64,000 nt of DNA from Ptiloglossa arizonensis (taxonomy: Eukaryota; Arthropoda; Insecta; Hymenoptera; Colletidae), in the NCBI RefSeq assembly GCF_051014685.1, contig NW_027478863.1, forward strand, positions 124,001 through 188,000, in the 5' to 3' direction. Shown here piece by piece: positions 13,041 to 28,539 of this stretch. A model generated the notes under the pieces. The model ran no database searches. It saw only the letters and a list, made by a program, of their open reading frames with translations, and was not told the origin of the DNA. The first letter of the stretch is position 1, and every line of letters begins with the position of its first letter. The position numbers and the translations under genes are program-made.

Positions 13041-15144
13041 TATAACGTATAACGTATAACGTATAACGTATTACGTATAACGTATAACGTATAACGTATA
13101 ACGTATAACGTATATCCTATGACGTATAACGTGTAACGTATAACGTATAACGTATAACGTATAACGTATAACGTATAACGTATAACCTATAACGTATAAC
13201 GTATAACGTATAACGTATAACGTATAACGTATAACGTATATCGTATAACGTATAACGTATAACGTATAAAGTATAACGTATAACGTATAACGTATAACAT
13301 GTAACGTGTAGCGTATAACGTACAACGTATAACGTATAACGTATAACGTATAACGTATAACGTATAACGTATAACATGTAACGTACAACGTATAACGTAT
13401 ACCGTATAACGTATAACTAATAACGTATAACGTATAACGTATAACGTATAACGCATAACGTATAACGTATAACGTATAACGTATAACGTATAACGTATAA
13501 CGCATAACGTATAACGTATAACATGTAATGTATAACGTATAACGTATAATGTATAACGTATAACGTATAACGTATAACGTATAACGTATAACGTGTAACG
13601 AAGTACGTATAACGAATAACGTATAACGCATATCGTATAACGTACAACTTATAACGTATAACGTACAACGTATAACGTATAACGTATAACGTATAACGTA
13701 TAATGAATAACGTATAACGTATAACGTATAACGTACAACGTATAACGTATCACGTTTAACGTATTACGAATAACGTATAACGTATAACGTATAACGTATA
13801 ACGTATAACGTATAACGTATAACGTATAACGTATAACGTATAACGTATAACGTATAACGTATAACGCATAACGTATAACGTATAACATGTAATGTATAAC
13901 GTATAACGTATAACGTATAACGTATAACGTATAACGTATAACCTATGACGTATAACGTGTAACGTATAACGTATAACGTATAACGTATAACGTATAACGT
14001 ATAACGTATAACGTATAACGTATAACGTATAACGTATAACGTATAACGTATAACGTATAACGTATAACGTATAACGTATAACGTATAACGTATAATGAAT
14101 AGCGTATAACGTATAACGTATAACGTACAACGTATAACGTATCACGTTTAACGTATTACGAATAACGTATAACGTATAACGTATAACGTATAACGTATAA
14201 CGTATAACGTATAACGTATATCGTATAACGTATAACGTATAACGTATAACATGTAACGTACAACGTATAACGTATACCGTATAACGTATAACTAATAACG
14301 TATAACGTATAACGCATAACGTATAACGTATAACGTATAACGTATAACGTATAACGTATAACGTATAACGTATAACGTATAACGTATAACGTATAACGTA
14401 TAATGAATAGCGTATAACGTATAACGTATAACGTACAACGTATAACGTATAACGTATAACCTATAACGTATAACGTATAACGTATAACGTATAACGTATA
14501 ACGTATAACGTATAACGTATAACGTATAACGTATAACGTATAACGTATATCGTATAACGTATAACGTATAACGTATAACATGTAACGTACAACGTATAAC
14601 GTATACCGTATAACGTATAACTAATAACGTATAACGTATAACGCATAACGTATAACGTATAACGTATAACGTATAACGTATAACGTATAACGTATAACGT
14701 ATAACGTATAACGTATAACGTATAACGTATAACGTATAATGAATAGCGTATAACGTATAACGTATAACGTACAACGTATAACGTATAACGTATAACCTAT
14801 AACGTATAACGTATAACGTATAACGTATAACGTATAACGTATAACGTATAACGTATAACGTATAACGTATAACGTATAACGTATAACGTATAACGTATAA
14901 CGTATAACGTATAACGTATAACGTATAACGTATAACGTATAACGTATATCCTATGACGTATAACGTGTAACGTATAACGTATAACGTATAACGTATAACG
15001 TAGAACGTATAACGTATAACGTATAACGTATAACGTATAACGTATAACGAATAACGTAAAACGTATAACGCATAATGTATAACGTATAACGTATAACGTA
15101 TAACGTATAACCTATGACGTATAACGTATAACGTATAACGTATA

Positions 15145-15259
15145 ACTTGTAACAAAAAACGTATAACGAATAACGTAAAACGTATGACGCATTACATGCT
15201 ACGTATAACGTATAACGTTCAACGTATAACCTATGACGTATAACGTATAACTTGTAACG
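15145..15259. repeat. H block copy 2
   Basis: Same string as copy 1, 11,416 bp downstream, with the six-A form and 'catgctac'. It lies inside the second copy of the 1.56-7.2 kb segment. Confidence 0.9.
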
Positions 15260-15599
15260 TATAACGTATAACGTATAACGTATAACCTATAACGTATAAC
15301 GTATAACGTATAACGTATAACGTATAACGTATAACGTATAACGTATAACGTATAACGTATAAAGTATAACGTATAACGTATAACGTATAACGTATAACGT
15401 ATAACGTATAACGTATAACGTATAACGTATAACGTATAGCTTATAACGTATAACCTATAACGTATAACGTATGACGTATAACGTATAACGTATAACGTAT
15501 AACGTATAACGTATAACGTATAACGTATGACGTATAACGTATAACGTATAACGTATAACGTATAATGAATAACGTATAACGTATAACGTATAACGTATA

Positions 15600-16565
15600 A
15601 CGTATAATGAATAGCGTATAACGTATAACGTATAACGTACAACGTATAACGTATAACGTATAACCTATAACCTATAACGTATAACGTATAACGTATAACG
15701 TATAACGTATAACGTATAACGTATAACGTATAACGTATAACGTATAACGTATAACGTATAACGTATAACGTACAACGTTTAACGTATCACGTTTAACGTA
15801 TTACGAATAACGTATAACGTATAACGTATAACCTATGACGTATAACGTGTAACGTATAACGTATAACGTATAACGTATAACGTATAACGTATAACGTATA
15901 ACGTATAACGTATAACGTATAACGTATAACGTATAACGTATAACGTATAACGTATAACGTATAACGTATAACGTATAACGTATAACGTATAACGTATAAT
16001 GTATAACGTATAACATGTAACGTGTAGCGTATAACGTACAACGTATAACGTATAACGTATAACGTATAACGTATAACGTATAACGTATAACGTATAACGT
16101 ACAACGTTTAACGTATCACGTTTAACGTATTACGAATAACGTATAACGTATAACGTATAACCTATGACGTATGACGTATAACGTATAACGTATAACGTAT
16201 AACGTATAACGTATAACGTATAACGTATGACGTATAACGTATAACGTATAACGTATAACATATAACGTATAACCTATGACGTATAACGTATAACGTATAA
16301 CGTATAACGTATAACGTATAACGTATAACGTATAACGTATAACGTATAATGTATAACGTATAACATGTAACGTGTAGCGTATAACGTACAACGTATAACG
16401 TATAACGTATAACGTATAACGTATAACGTATAACATGTAACGTACAACGTATAACGTATACCGTATAACGTATAACTAATAACGTATAACGTATAACGTA
16501 TAACGCATAACGTATAACGTATAACGTATAACGTATAACGTATAACGTATAACGCATAACGTATA
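15600..16565. repeat. 1,211-bp-period duplication, copy 1
   Basis: The string from tgaatagcg at 15,609 through cctataacctataacg (15,664), the two tttaacg/tatcacg groups, the tgtagcg group and tataccg...taataacg recurs at 16,805-17,776. The spacing is 1,204 bp at the left edge and 1,211 bp (173 units) after an extra tacaacg unit in copy 2. The match ends where copy 1 has cttataacg (about 16,574) and copy 2 has catgtaatg. Confidence 0.85.
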
Positions 16566-16804
16566 ACGTATAACTTATAACGTATAACGTATAACGTATA
16601 ACGTATAACGTATAACGTATATCGTATAACGTATAACGTATAACGTATAACATGTAACGTACAACGTATAACGTATACCGTATAACGTATAACTAATAAC
16701 GTATAACGTATAACGCATAACGTATAACGTATAACGTATAACGTATAACGTATAACGTATAACGTATAACGTATAACGTATAACGTATAACGTATAACGT
16801 ATAA

Positions 16805-17776
16805 CGTATAATGAATAGCGTATAACGTATAACGTATAACGTACAACGTACAACGTATAACGTATAACGTATAACCTATAACCTATAACGTATAACGTAT
16901 AACGTATAACGTATAACGTATAACGTATAACGTATAACGTATAACGTATAACGTATAACGTATAACGTATAACGTATAACGTACAACGTTTAACGTATCA
17001 CGTTTAACGTATTACGAATAACGTATAACGTATAACGTATAACCTATGACGTATAACGTGTAACGTATAACGTATAACGTATAACGTATAACGTATAACG
17101 TATAACGTATAACGTATAACGTATAACGTATAACGTATAACGTATAACGTATAACGTATAACGTATAACGTATAACGTATAACGTATAACGTATAACGTA
17201 TAACGTATAATGTATAACGTATAACATGTAACGTGTAGCGTATAACGTACAACGTATAACGTATAACGTATAACGTATAACGTATAACGTATAACGTATA
17301 ACGTATAACGTACAACGTTTAACGTATCACGTTTAACGTATTACGAATAACGTATAACGTATAACGTATAACCTATGACGTATGACGTATAACGTATAAC
17401 GTATAACGTATAACGTATAACGTATAACGTATAACGTATGACGTATAACGTATAACGTATAACGTATAACATATAACGTATAACCTATGACGTATAACGT
17501 ATAACGTATAACGTATAACGTATAACGTATAACGTATAACGTATAACGTATAACGTATAATGTATAACGTATAACATGTAACGTGTAGCGTATAACGTAC
17601 AACGTATAACGTATAACGTATAACGTATAACGTATAACGTATAACATGTAACGTACAACGTATAACGTATACCGTATAACGTATAACTAATAACGTATAA
17701 CGTATAACGTATAACGCATAACGTATAACGTATAACGTATAACGTATAACGTATAACGTATAACGCATAACGTATA
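16805..17776. repeat. 1,211-bp-period duplication, copy 2
   Basis: Second copy, absent from the 1.56-7.2 kb counterpart, so it arose after that large duplication or was lost from the other copy. It is marked by a doubled tacaacg unit near 16,842-16,855. Confidence 0.85.
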
Positions 17777-19079
17777 ACGTATAACATGTAATGTATAACG
17801 TATAACGTATAATGTATAACGTATAACGTATAACGTATAACGTATAACGTATAACGTATAACGTGTAACGAAGTACGTATAACGAATAACGTATAACGTA
17901 TATCGTATAACGTACAACTTATAACGTATAACGTACAACGTATAACGTATAACGTATAACGTATAACGTATAATGAATAACGTATAACGTATAACGTATA
18001 ACGTATAACGTATAATGAATAGCGTATAACGTATAACGTATAACGTACAACGTATAACGTATAACGTATAACCTATAACCTATAACGTATAACGTATAAC
18101 GTATAACGTATAACGTATAACGTATAACGTATAACGTATAACGTATAACGTATAACGCATAACGTATAACGTATAACGTACAACGTTTAACGTATCACGT
18201 TTAACGTATTACGAATAACGTATAACGTATAACGTATAACCTATGACGTATAACGTGTAACGTATAACGTATAACGTATAACGTATAACGTATAACGTAT
18301 AACGTATAACGTATAACGTATAACGTATAACGTATAACGTATAACGTATAACGTATAACGTATAACGTATAACGTATAACGTATAACGTATAACGTATAA
18401 CGTATAACGTATAACGTATAACGTATAACGTATAATGAATAGCGTATAACGTATAACGTATAACGTACAACGTATAACGTATAACGTATAACCTATAACG
18501 TATAACGTATAACGTATAACGTATAACGTATAACTTATAACGTATAACGTATAACGTATAACGTATAACGTATAACGTATATCGTATAACGTATAACGTA
18601 TAACGTATAACATGTAACGTACAACGTATAACGTATACCGTATAACGTATAACTAATAACGTATAACGTATAACGCATAACGTATAACGTATAACGTATA
18701 ACGTATAACGTATAACGTATAACGTATAACGTATAACGTATAACGTATAACGTATAACGTATAACGTATAATGAATAGCGTATAACGTATAACGTATAAC
18801 GTACAACGTATAACGTATAACGTATAACCTATAACGTATAACGTATAACGTATAACGTATAACGTATAACGTATAACGTATAACGTATAACGTATAACGT
18901 ATAACGTATAACGTATAACGTATAACGTAAAACGTATAACGTATAACGTATAACGTATAACGTATAACGTATAACGTATATCCTATGACGTATAACGTGT
19001 AACGTATAACGTATAACGTATAACGTATAACGTATAACGTATAACGTATAACGTATAACGTATAACGTATAAAGTATAA

Positions 19080-20290
19080 CGTATAACGTATAACGTATAA
19101 CGTATAACGTATAACGTATAACGTATAACGTATAACGTACAACGTATACCGTATAACGTATAACGTATAACGTATAATGAATAACGTATAACGTATAACG
19201 TATAACGTACAACGTATAACGTATCACGTTTAACGTATTACGAATAACGTATAACGTATAACGCATAACGTATAACGTATAACGTATAACGTATAACGTA
19301 TAACGTATAACGTATAACGTATAACGTATAACGTATAACGTATAACGTATAATGAATAGCGTATAACGTATAACGTATAACGTACAACGTATAACGTATA
19401 ACGTATAACGTATAACCTATAACGTATAACGTATAACGTATAACGTATAACGTATAACGTATAACGTATAACGTATAACGTATAACGTATAACGTATAAC
19501 GTATAACGTATAACGTATAACGTATAACGTATAACGTATAACGTATAACGTATAACGTATAACGTATATCCTATGACGTATAACGTGTAACGTATAACGT
19601 ATAACGTATAACGTAAAACGTAGAACGTATAACGTATAACGTATAACGTATAACGTATAACGTATAACGAATAACGTAAAACGTATAACGCATAATGTAT
19701 AACGTATAACGTATAACGTATAACGTATAACCTATGACGTATAACGTATAACGTATAACGTATAACTTGTAACAAAAAACGTATAACGAATAACGTAAAA
19801 CGTATGACGCATTACATGGTACGTATAACGTATAACGTTCAACGTATAACCTATGACGTATAACGTATAACTTGTAACGTATAACGTATAACGTATAACG
19901 TATAACCTATAACGTATAACGTATAACGTATAACGTATAACGTATAACGTATAACGTATAACGTATAACGTATAACGTATAAAGTATAACGTATAACGTA
20001 TAACGTATAACGTATAACGTATAACGTATAACGTATAACGTATAACGTATAACGTATAGCTTATAACGTATAACCTATAACGTATAACGTATGACGTATA
20101 ACGTATAACGTATAACGTATAACGTATAACGTATAACGTATAACGTATGACGTATAACGTATAACGTATAACGTATAACGTATAATGAATAACGTATAAC
20201 GTATAACGTATAACGTATAACGTATAATGAATAGCGTATAACGTATAACGTATAACGTACAACGTATAACGTATAACGTATAACCTATAA
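19080..20290. repeat. 1,540-bp-period duplication, copy 1
   Basis: Variants from tacaacgtataccg (19,138) through the H block and the tagctt string (20,057) recur 1,540 bp later, and 1,547 bp later after one extra unit. Both copies share the private catggtac change. Confidence 0.85.
19765..19879. repeat. H block copy 3 (catggtac variant)
   Basis: Six-A form, but with 'catggtac' in place of 'catgctac'. The variant is shared only with copy 4, 1,540 bp downstream, which supports a local duplication of this pair. Confidence 0.9.
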
Positions 20291-20619
20291 CCTATAACGT
20301 ATAACGTATAACGTATAACGTATAACGTATAACGTATAACGTATAACGTATAACGTATAACGTATAACGTATAACGTATAACGTATAACGTATAACGTAT
20401 AACGTATAACGTATAACCTATAACGTATAACGTATAACGTATAACGTATAACGTATAACGTATAACGTATAACGTATAACGTATAACGTATAAAGTATAA
20501 CGTATAACGTATAACGTATAACGTATAACGTATAACGTATAACGTATAACGTATAACGTATAACGTATAGCTTATAACGTATAACCTATAACGTATAACG
20601 TATGACGTATAACGTATAA

Positions 20620-21837
20620 CGTATAACGTATAACGTATAACGTATAACGTATAACGTATAACGTATAACGTATAACGTACAACGTATACCGTATAACGTA
20701 TAACGTATAACGTATAATGAATAACGTATAACGTATAACGTATAACGTACAACGTATAACGTATCACGTTTAACGTATTACGAATAACGTATAACGTATA
20801 ACGCATAACGTATAACGTATAACGTATAACGTATAACGTATAACGTATAACGTATAACGTATAACGTATAACGTATAACGTATAACGTATAATGAATAGC
20901 GTATAACGTATAACGTATAACGTACAACGTATAACGTATAACGTATAACGTATAACCTATAACGTATAACGTATAACGTATAACGTATAACGTATAACGT
21001 ATAACGTATAACGTATAACGTATAACGTATAACGTATAACGTATAACGTATAACGTATAACGTATAACGTATAACGTATAACGTATAACGTATAACGTAT
21101 AACGTATATCCTATGACGTATAACGTGTAACGTATAACGTATAACGTATAACGTATAACGTAGAACGTATAACGTATAACGTATAACGTATAACGTATAA
21201 CGTATAACGAATAACGTAAAACGTATAACGCATAATGTATAACGTATAACGTATAACGTATAACGTATAACCTATGACGTATAACGTATAACGTATAACG
21301 TATAACTTGTAACAAAAAACGTATAACGAATAACGTAAAACGTATGACGCATTACATGGTACGTATAACGTATAACGTTCAACGTATAACCTATGACGTA
21401 TAACGTATAACTTGTAACGTATAACGTATAACGTATAACGTATAACCTATAACGTATAACGTATAACGTATAACGTATAACGTATAACGTATAACGTATA
21501 ACGTATAACGTATAACGTATAAAGTATAACGTATAACGTATAACGTATAACGTATAACGTATAACGTATAACGTATAACGTATAACGTATAACGTATAAC
21601 GTATAGCTTATAACGTATAACCTATAACGTATAACGTATGACGTATAACGTATAACGTATAACGTATAACGTATAACGTATAACGTATAACGTATGACGT
21701 ATAACGTATAACGTATAACGTATAACGTATAATGAATAACGTATAACGTATAACGTATAACGTATAACGTATAATGAATAGCGTATAACGTATAACGTAT
21801 AACGTACAACGTATAACGTATAACGTATAACCTATAA
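20620..21837. repeat. 1,540-bp-period duplication, copy 2
   Basis: Counterpart of 19.08-20.29 kb. The stretch between the copies (about 20.42-20.62 kb) is itself a partial repeat 511 bp (73 units) after 19.91-20.11 kb, with tataaag at 19,978/20,489 and tagctt at 20,057/20,568. Confidence 0.8.
21305..21419. repeat. H block copy 4 (catggtac variant)
   Basis: Partner of copy 3 at 1,540 bp (220 units), with the same private 'catggtac' change. Confidence 0.9.
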
Positions 21838-24800
21838 CCTATAACGTATAACGTATAACGTATAACGTATAACGTATAACGTATAACGTATAACGTATAA
21901 CGTATAACGTATAACGTATAACGTATAACGTATAACGTATAACGTATAACGTACAACGTTTAACGTATCACGTTTAACGTATTACGAATAACGTATAACG
22001 TATAACGTATAACCTATGACGTATAACGTGTAACGTATAACGTGTAACGTATAACGTATAACGTATAACGTATAACGTATAACGTATAACGTATAACGTA
22101 TAACGTATAACGTATAACGTATAACGTATAACGTATAACGTATAACGTATAACGTATAACGTATAACGTATAACGTATAACGTATAATGTATAACGTATA
22201 ACATGTAACGTGTAGCGTATAACGTACAACGTATAACGTATAACGTATAACGTATAACGTATAACGTATAACGTATAACGTATAACGTACAACGTTTAAC
22301 GTATCACGTTTAACGTATTACGAATAACGTATAACGTATAACGTATAACCTATGACGTATGACGTATAACGTATAACGTATAACGTATAACGTATAACGT
22401 ATAACGTATAACGTATGACGTATAACGTATAACGTATAACGTATAACATATAACGTATAACCTATGACGTATAACGTATAACGTATAACGTATAACGTAT
22501 AACGTATAACGTATAACGTATAACGTATAACGTATAATGTATAACGTATAACATGTAACGTGTAGCGTATAACGTACAACGTATAACGTATAACGTATAA
22601 CGTATAACGTATAACGTATAACATGTAACGTACAACGTATAACGTATACCGTATAACTTATAACTAATAACGTATAACGTATAACGTATAACGCATAACG
22701 TATAACGTATAACGTATAACGTATAACGTATAACGTATAACGCATAACGTATAACGTATAACATGTAATGTATAACGTATAACGTATAATGTATAACGTA
22801 TAACGTATAACGTATAACGTATAACGTATAACGTGTAACGAAGTACGTATAACGAATAACGTATAACGTATATCGTATAACGTACAACTTATAACGTATA
22901 ACGTACAACGTATAACGTATAACGTATAACGTATAACGTATAATGAATAACGTATAACGTATAACGTATAACGTATAACGTATAATGAATAGCGTATAAC
23001 GTATAACGTATAACGTACAACGTATAACGTATAACGTATAACCTATAACCTATAACGTATAACGTATAACGTATAACGTATAACGTATAACGTATAACGT
23101 ATAACGTATAACGTATAACGTATAACGTATAACGTATAACGTATAACGTACAACGTTTAACGTATCACGTTTAACGTATTACGAATAACGTATAACGTAT
23201 AACGTATAACCTATGACGTATAACGTGTAACGTATAACGTATAACGTATAACGTATAACGTATAACGTATAACGTATAACGTATAACGTATAACGTATAA
23301 CGTATAACGTATAACGTATAACGTATAACGTATAACGTATAACGTATAACGTATAACGTATAACGTATAACGTATAACGTATAACGTATAACGTATAACG
23401 TATAACGTATAACGTATAATGAATAGCGTATAACGTATAACGTATAACGTACAACGTATAACGTATAACGTATAACCTATAACGTATAACGTATAACGTA
23501 TAACGTATAACGTATAACGTATAACGTATAACGTATAACGTATAACGTATAACGTATAACGTATATCGTATAACGTATAACGTATAACGTATAACATGTA
23601 ACGTACAACGTATAACGTATACCGTATAACGTATAACTAATAACGTATAACGTATAACGCATAACGTATAACGTATAACGTATAACGTATAACGTATAAC
23701 GTATAACGTATAACGTATAACGTATAACGTATAACGTATAACGTATAACGTATAATGAATAGCGTATAACGTATAACGTATAACGTACAACGTATAACGT
23801 ATAACGTATAACCTATAACGTATAACGTATAACGTATAACGTATAACGTATAACGTATAACGTATAACGTATAACCTATAACGTATAACGTATAACGTAT
23901 AACGTATAACGTATAACGTATATCGTATAACGTATAACGTATAACGTATAAAGTATAACGTATAACGTATAACGTATAACATGTAACGTGTAGCGTATAA
24001 CGTACAACGTATAACGTATAACGTATAACGTATAACGTATAACGTATAACATGTAACGTACAACGTATAACGTATACCGTATAACGTATAACTAATAACG
24101 TATAACGTATAACGTATAACGTATAACGCATAACGTATAACGTATAACGTATAACGTATAACGTATAACGTATAACGCATAACGTATAACGTATAACATG
24201 TAATGTATAACGTATAACGTATAATGTATAACGTATAACGTATAACGTATAACGTATAACGTATAACGTGTAACGAAGTACGTATAACGAATAACGTATA
24301 ACGCATATCGTATAACGTACAACTTATAACGTATAACGTACAACGTATAACGTATAACGTATAACGTATAACGTATAATGAATAACGTATAACGTATAAC
24401 GTATAACGTACAACGTATAACGTATCACGTTTAACGTATTACGAATAACGTATAACGTATAACGTATAACGTATAACGTATAACGTATAACGTATAACGT
24501 ATAACGTATAACGTATAACGTATAACGTATAACGCATAACGTATAACGTATAACATGTAATGTATAACGTATAACGTATAACGTATAACGTATAACGTAT
24601 AACGTATAACCTATGACGTATAACGTGTAACGTATAACGTATAACGTATAACGTATAACGTATAACGTATAACGTATAACGTATAACGTATAACGTATAA
24701 CGTATAACGTATAACGTATAACGTATAACGTATAACGTATAACGTATAACGTATAACGTATAACGTATAACGTATAACGTATAACGTATAATGAATAGCG

Positions 24801-25024
24801 TATAACGTATAACGTATAACGTACAACGTATAACGTATCACGTTTAACGTATTACGAATAACGTATAACGTATAACGTATAACGTATAACGTATAACGTA
24901 TAACGTATAACGTATAACGTATAACGTATAACGTATAACGTATAACGTATAACGTATAACGTATAACGTATAACGTATAACGTATAACGTATAACGTATA
25001 ACGTATAACGTATAACGTATATCG

Positions 25025-25094
25025 TATAAAGTATAACGTATAACGCATATCGTATAACGTATAACATATAACGAACAACGTAAAACACATAACG
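25025..25094. repeat. J block copy 2
   Basis: Matches copy 1 including the 'aaaacacataacg' end, at an offset of 17,156 bp. This supports a large duplication of the 7-8.7 kb region. Confidence 0.85.
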
Positions 25095-25374
25095 TATAAC
25101 GTATAACGTATAACGTATAACGTATAACGTGTAACGTATAACGTATAACGTATAACGTATAACGTATGACGTATAACGTATAACGTATAACGTATAACGT
25201 ATAACGTATAACGTATAACGTATAACGTATAACGTATAACGTATAACGTATAATGAACAGCGTATAACGTATAACGTATAATGTACAACGTATAACGTAT
25301 CACGTTTAACGTATTACGAATAACGTATAACGTATAACGTATAACGTATAACGTATAACGTATAACGTATAACG

Positions 25375-25395
25375 TATATCGAATATCGTAAAACG
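25375..25395. repeat. I block copy 3
   Basis: The aatatcg form, 17,156 bp after copy 1. Confidence 0.8.
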
Positions 25396-26767
25396 TATAA
25401 CGTATAACGTATAACGTATAACGTGTAACGAAGTACGTATAACGAATAACGTATAACGTATATCGTATAACGTACATCTTATAACGTATAACGTACAACG
25501 TATAACGTATAACGTATAACGTATAACGTACAACGTATAACGTATAACGTATAACGTATACCGTATAACGTATAACGTATAACGTATAACGTATAACGTA
25601 TAACATGTAATGTATAACGTATAACGTATAACGTATAACGTATAACGTATAACGTATAACGTATAACGTATAACGTATAACGTATAACGTATAACGTATA
25701 ACGTATAACGTATAACGTATGACATGTAATGTATAACGTATAACGTATAATGTATAACGTATAACGTATAACGTATAACGTATAACGTATAACGTGTAAC
25801 GAAGTACGTATGACGAATAACGTATAACGTATATCGTATAACGTACAACTTATAACGTATAACGTACAACGTATAACGTATAACGTACAACGTATTACGT
25901 ACAACGTATAACGTATAACGTATAACGAATATCGTACAACGTATAACGCATAACGTATAACGTATAACGTATAACGTATAACGCATAACGTATAACGTAT
26001 AACGTATAACGTATAACGTATAACGTATAACGTATAACGTATAACGTATAACGCATAACGTATAACGTATAACATGTAATGTATTACGTATAACGTATAA
26101 TGTATAACGTATAACGTATAACGTATAACGTATAACGTATAACGTATAACGTATAACGTGTAACGAAGTACGTATAACGAATAACGTATAACGTATATCG
26201 TATAACGTACAACTTATAACGTATAACGTACAACGTATAACGTATAACGTATAACGTATAACGTATAATGAATAACGTATAACGTATAACGTATAACGTA
26301 CAACGTATAAGGTATCACGTTTAACGTATTACGAATAACGTATAACGTATAACGTATAACGTATAACGTATAACGTATAACGTATAACGTATAACGTATA
26401 ACGTATAACGTATAACGTATAACGTATAACGTATAACGTATAACGTATAACGTATAACGTATAACGTATAACGTATAACGTATAACGTATAACGTATAAT
26501 GAATAGCGTATAACGTATAACGTATAACGTACAACGTATAACGTATCACGTTTAACGTATTACGAATAACGTATAACGTATAACGTATAACGTATAACGT
26601 ATAACGTATAACGTATAACGTATAACGTATAACGTATAACGTATAACGTATAACGTATAACGTATAACGTATAACGTATAACGTATAACGTATAACGTAT
26701 AACGTATAACGTATAACGTATAACCTATAACGTATAACGTATAACGTATAACGTATAACGTATAACG

Positions 26768-26837
26768 TATAAAGTATAACGTATAACGCATATCGTATAA
26801 CGTATAACATATAACGAATAACGTAAAACGCATAACG
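26768..26837. repeat. J block copy 3
   Basis: Has cgaataacg in place of cgaacaacg and 'aaaacgcataacg' at the end. The corresponding stretch in the first copy would fall inside the irregular patch near 9.7 kb, where traces such as aacgaataacgtaaaacgc survive at about 9,687. Confidence 0.8.
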
Positions 26838-27026
26838 TATAACGTATAACGTATAACGTATAACGTATAACGTATAACGTATAACGTATAACGTATAACG
26901 TATAACGTATGACGTATAACGTATAACGTATAACGTATAACGTATAACGTATAACCTATGACGTATAACGTATAACGTATAAAGTATAACGTATAACGTA
27001 TAACGTATAACGTATAACGTATAACG

Positions 27027-27047
27027 TATATCGAATATTGTAAAACG
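27027..27047. repeat. I block copy 4 (aatattg variant)
   Basis: The aatattg form, 17,136 bp after copy 2. This anchors the clean homologue of the irregular patch. Confidence 0.8.
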
Positions 27048-28539
27048 TATAACGTATAACGTATAACGTATAACGTGTAACGAAGTACGTATAACGAATA
27101 ACATATAACGTATATCGTATAACGTACATCTTATAACGTATAACGTACAACGTATAACGTATAACGTATAACGTATAACGTATAACGTACAACGTATAAC
27201 GTATAACGTATAACGTATACCGTATAACGTATAACGTATAACGTATAACGTATAACGTATAACATGTAAGGTATAACGTATAAAGTATAACGTATAACGT
27301 ATAACGTATAACGTATAACGTATAACGTATAACGTATAACGTATAACGTATAACGTATAACGTATAACGTATGACATGTAATGTATAACGTATAACGTAT
27401 AATGTATAACGTATAACGTATAACGTATAACGTATAACGTATAACGTATAACGTATAACGTATAACGTATAACGTATAACGTATAACGTGTAACGAAGTA
27501 CGTATAACGAATAACGTATAACGTATATCGTATAACGTACAACTTATAACGTATAACGTACAACGTATAACGTATAACGTACAACGTATTACGTACAACG
27601 TATAACGTATAACGTATAACGAATATCGTACAACGTATAACGCATAACGTGTAACGTATAACGTATAACGTATAACGCATAACGTATAACGTATAACGTA
27701 TAACGTGTAACGAATATCGTACAACGTATAACGCATAACGTATAACGTATAACGTATAACGTATAACGAATAACGTATAACGTATATCGTATAACGTACA
27801 TCTTATAACGTATAACGTACAACGTATAACGTATAACGTATAACGTATAACGTATAACGTATAACGTATAACGTATAATGAATAGCGTATAACGTATAAC
27901 GTATAACGTACAACGTATAACGTATCACGTTTAACGTATTACGAATAACGTATAACGTATAACATATAACGTATAACCTATGACGTATAACGTATAACGT
28001 ATAACGTATAACGTATAACGTATAACGTATAACGTATAACGTATAATGTATAACGTATAACATGTAACGTGTAGCGTATAACGTACAACGTATAACGTAT
28101 AACGTATAACGTATAACGTATAACGTATAACATGTAACGTACAACGTATAACGTATACCGTATAACGTATAACTAATAACGTATAACGTATAACGCATAA
28201 CGTATAACGCATAACGTATAACGTATAACATGTAATGTACAACGTATAACGTATAACGTATAACGAATATCGTACAACGTATAACGCATAACGTATAACG
28301 TATAACGTATAACGTATAACGCATAACGTATAACGTATAACGTATAACGTGTAACGAATATCGTACAACGTATAACGCATAACGTATAACGTATAACGTA
28401 TAACGTATAACGAATAACGTATAACGTATATCGTATAACGTACATCTTATAACGTATAACGTGCAACGTATAACGTATAACGTATAACGTATAATGTATA
28501 ACGTATAACGTATAACGTATAACGTATAACGTATAACGT

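Larger units (their letters stand above)
13005..19300. repeat. Segmental duplication, second copy of 1.56-7.2 kb
   Basis: It carries the same H block (15,145), tagctt string (15,437) and variant order as 1.56-7.2 kb, with whole-unit differences and an extra 1,211-bp duplication. It begins close to the single-base deletion at 13,035, so the entire copy sits one base off the register of the first 8.7 kb. Confidence 0.85.
21305..25878. repeat. ~17-kb-offset duplication, third copy of 3.7-8.7 kb
   Basis: Landmarks match those of 3,729-8,722: H block offset 17,576, the string at 22,310 vs 4,706 offset 17,604, then 17,135 at 6,957/24,092 and 17,156 at 8,150/25,306 (J and I blocks). The drop of about 450 bp between 5.6 and 6.96 kb is a whole-unit contraction of this copy. 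It continues into the clean homologue of the irregular patch. Confidence 0.8.
25879..27270. repeat. Clean homologue of the irregular patch
   Basis: Same landmark order as 8,723-10,143 (cgcataacg at 26,052, cgaagtacg at 26,164, the private taaggtatcacg at about 26,308, I block with aatattg at 27,027, tgtaagg near 27,265) but fully in register. It can serve as the reference for what the patch should look like. Confidence 0.8.
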
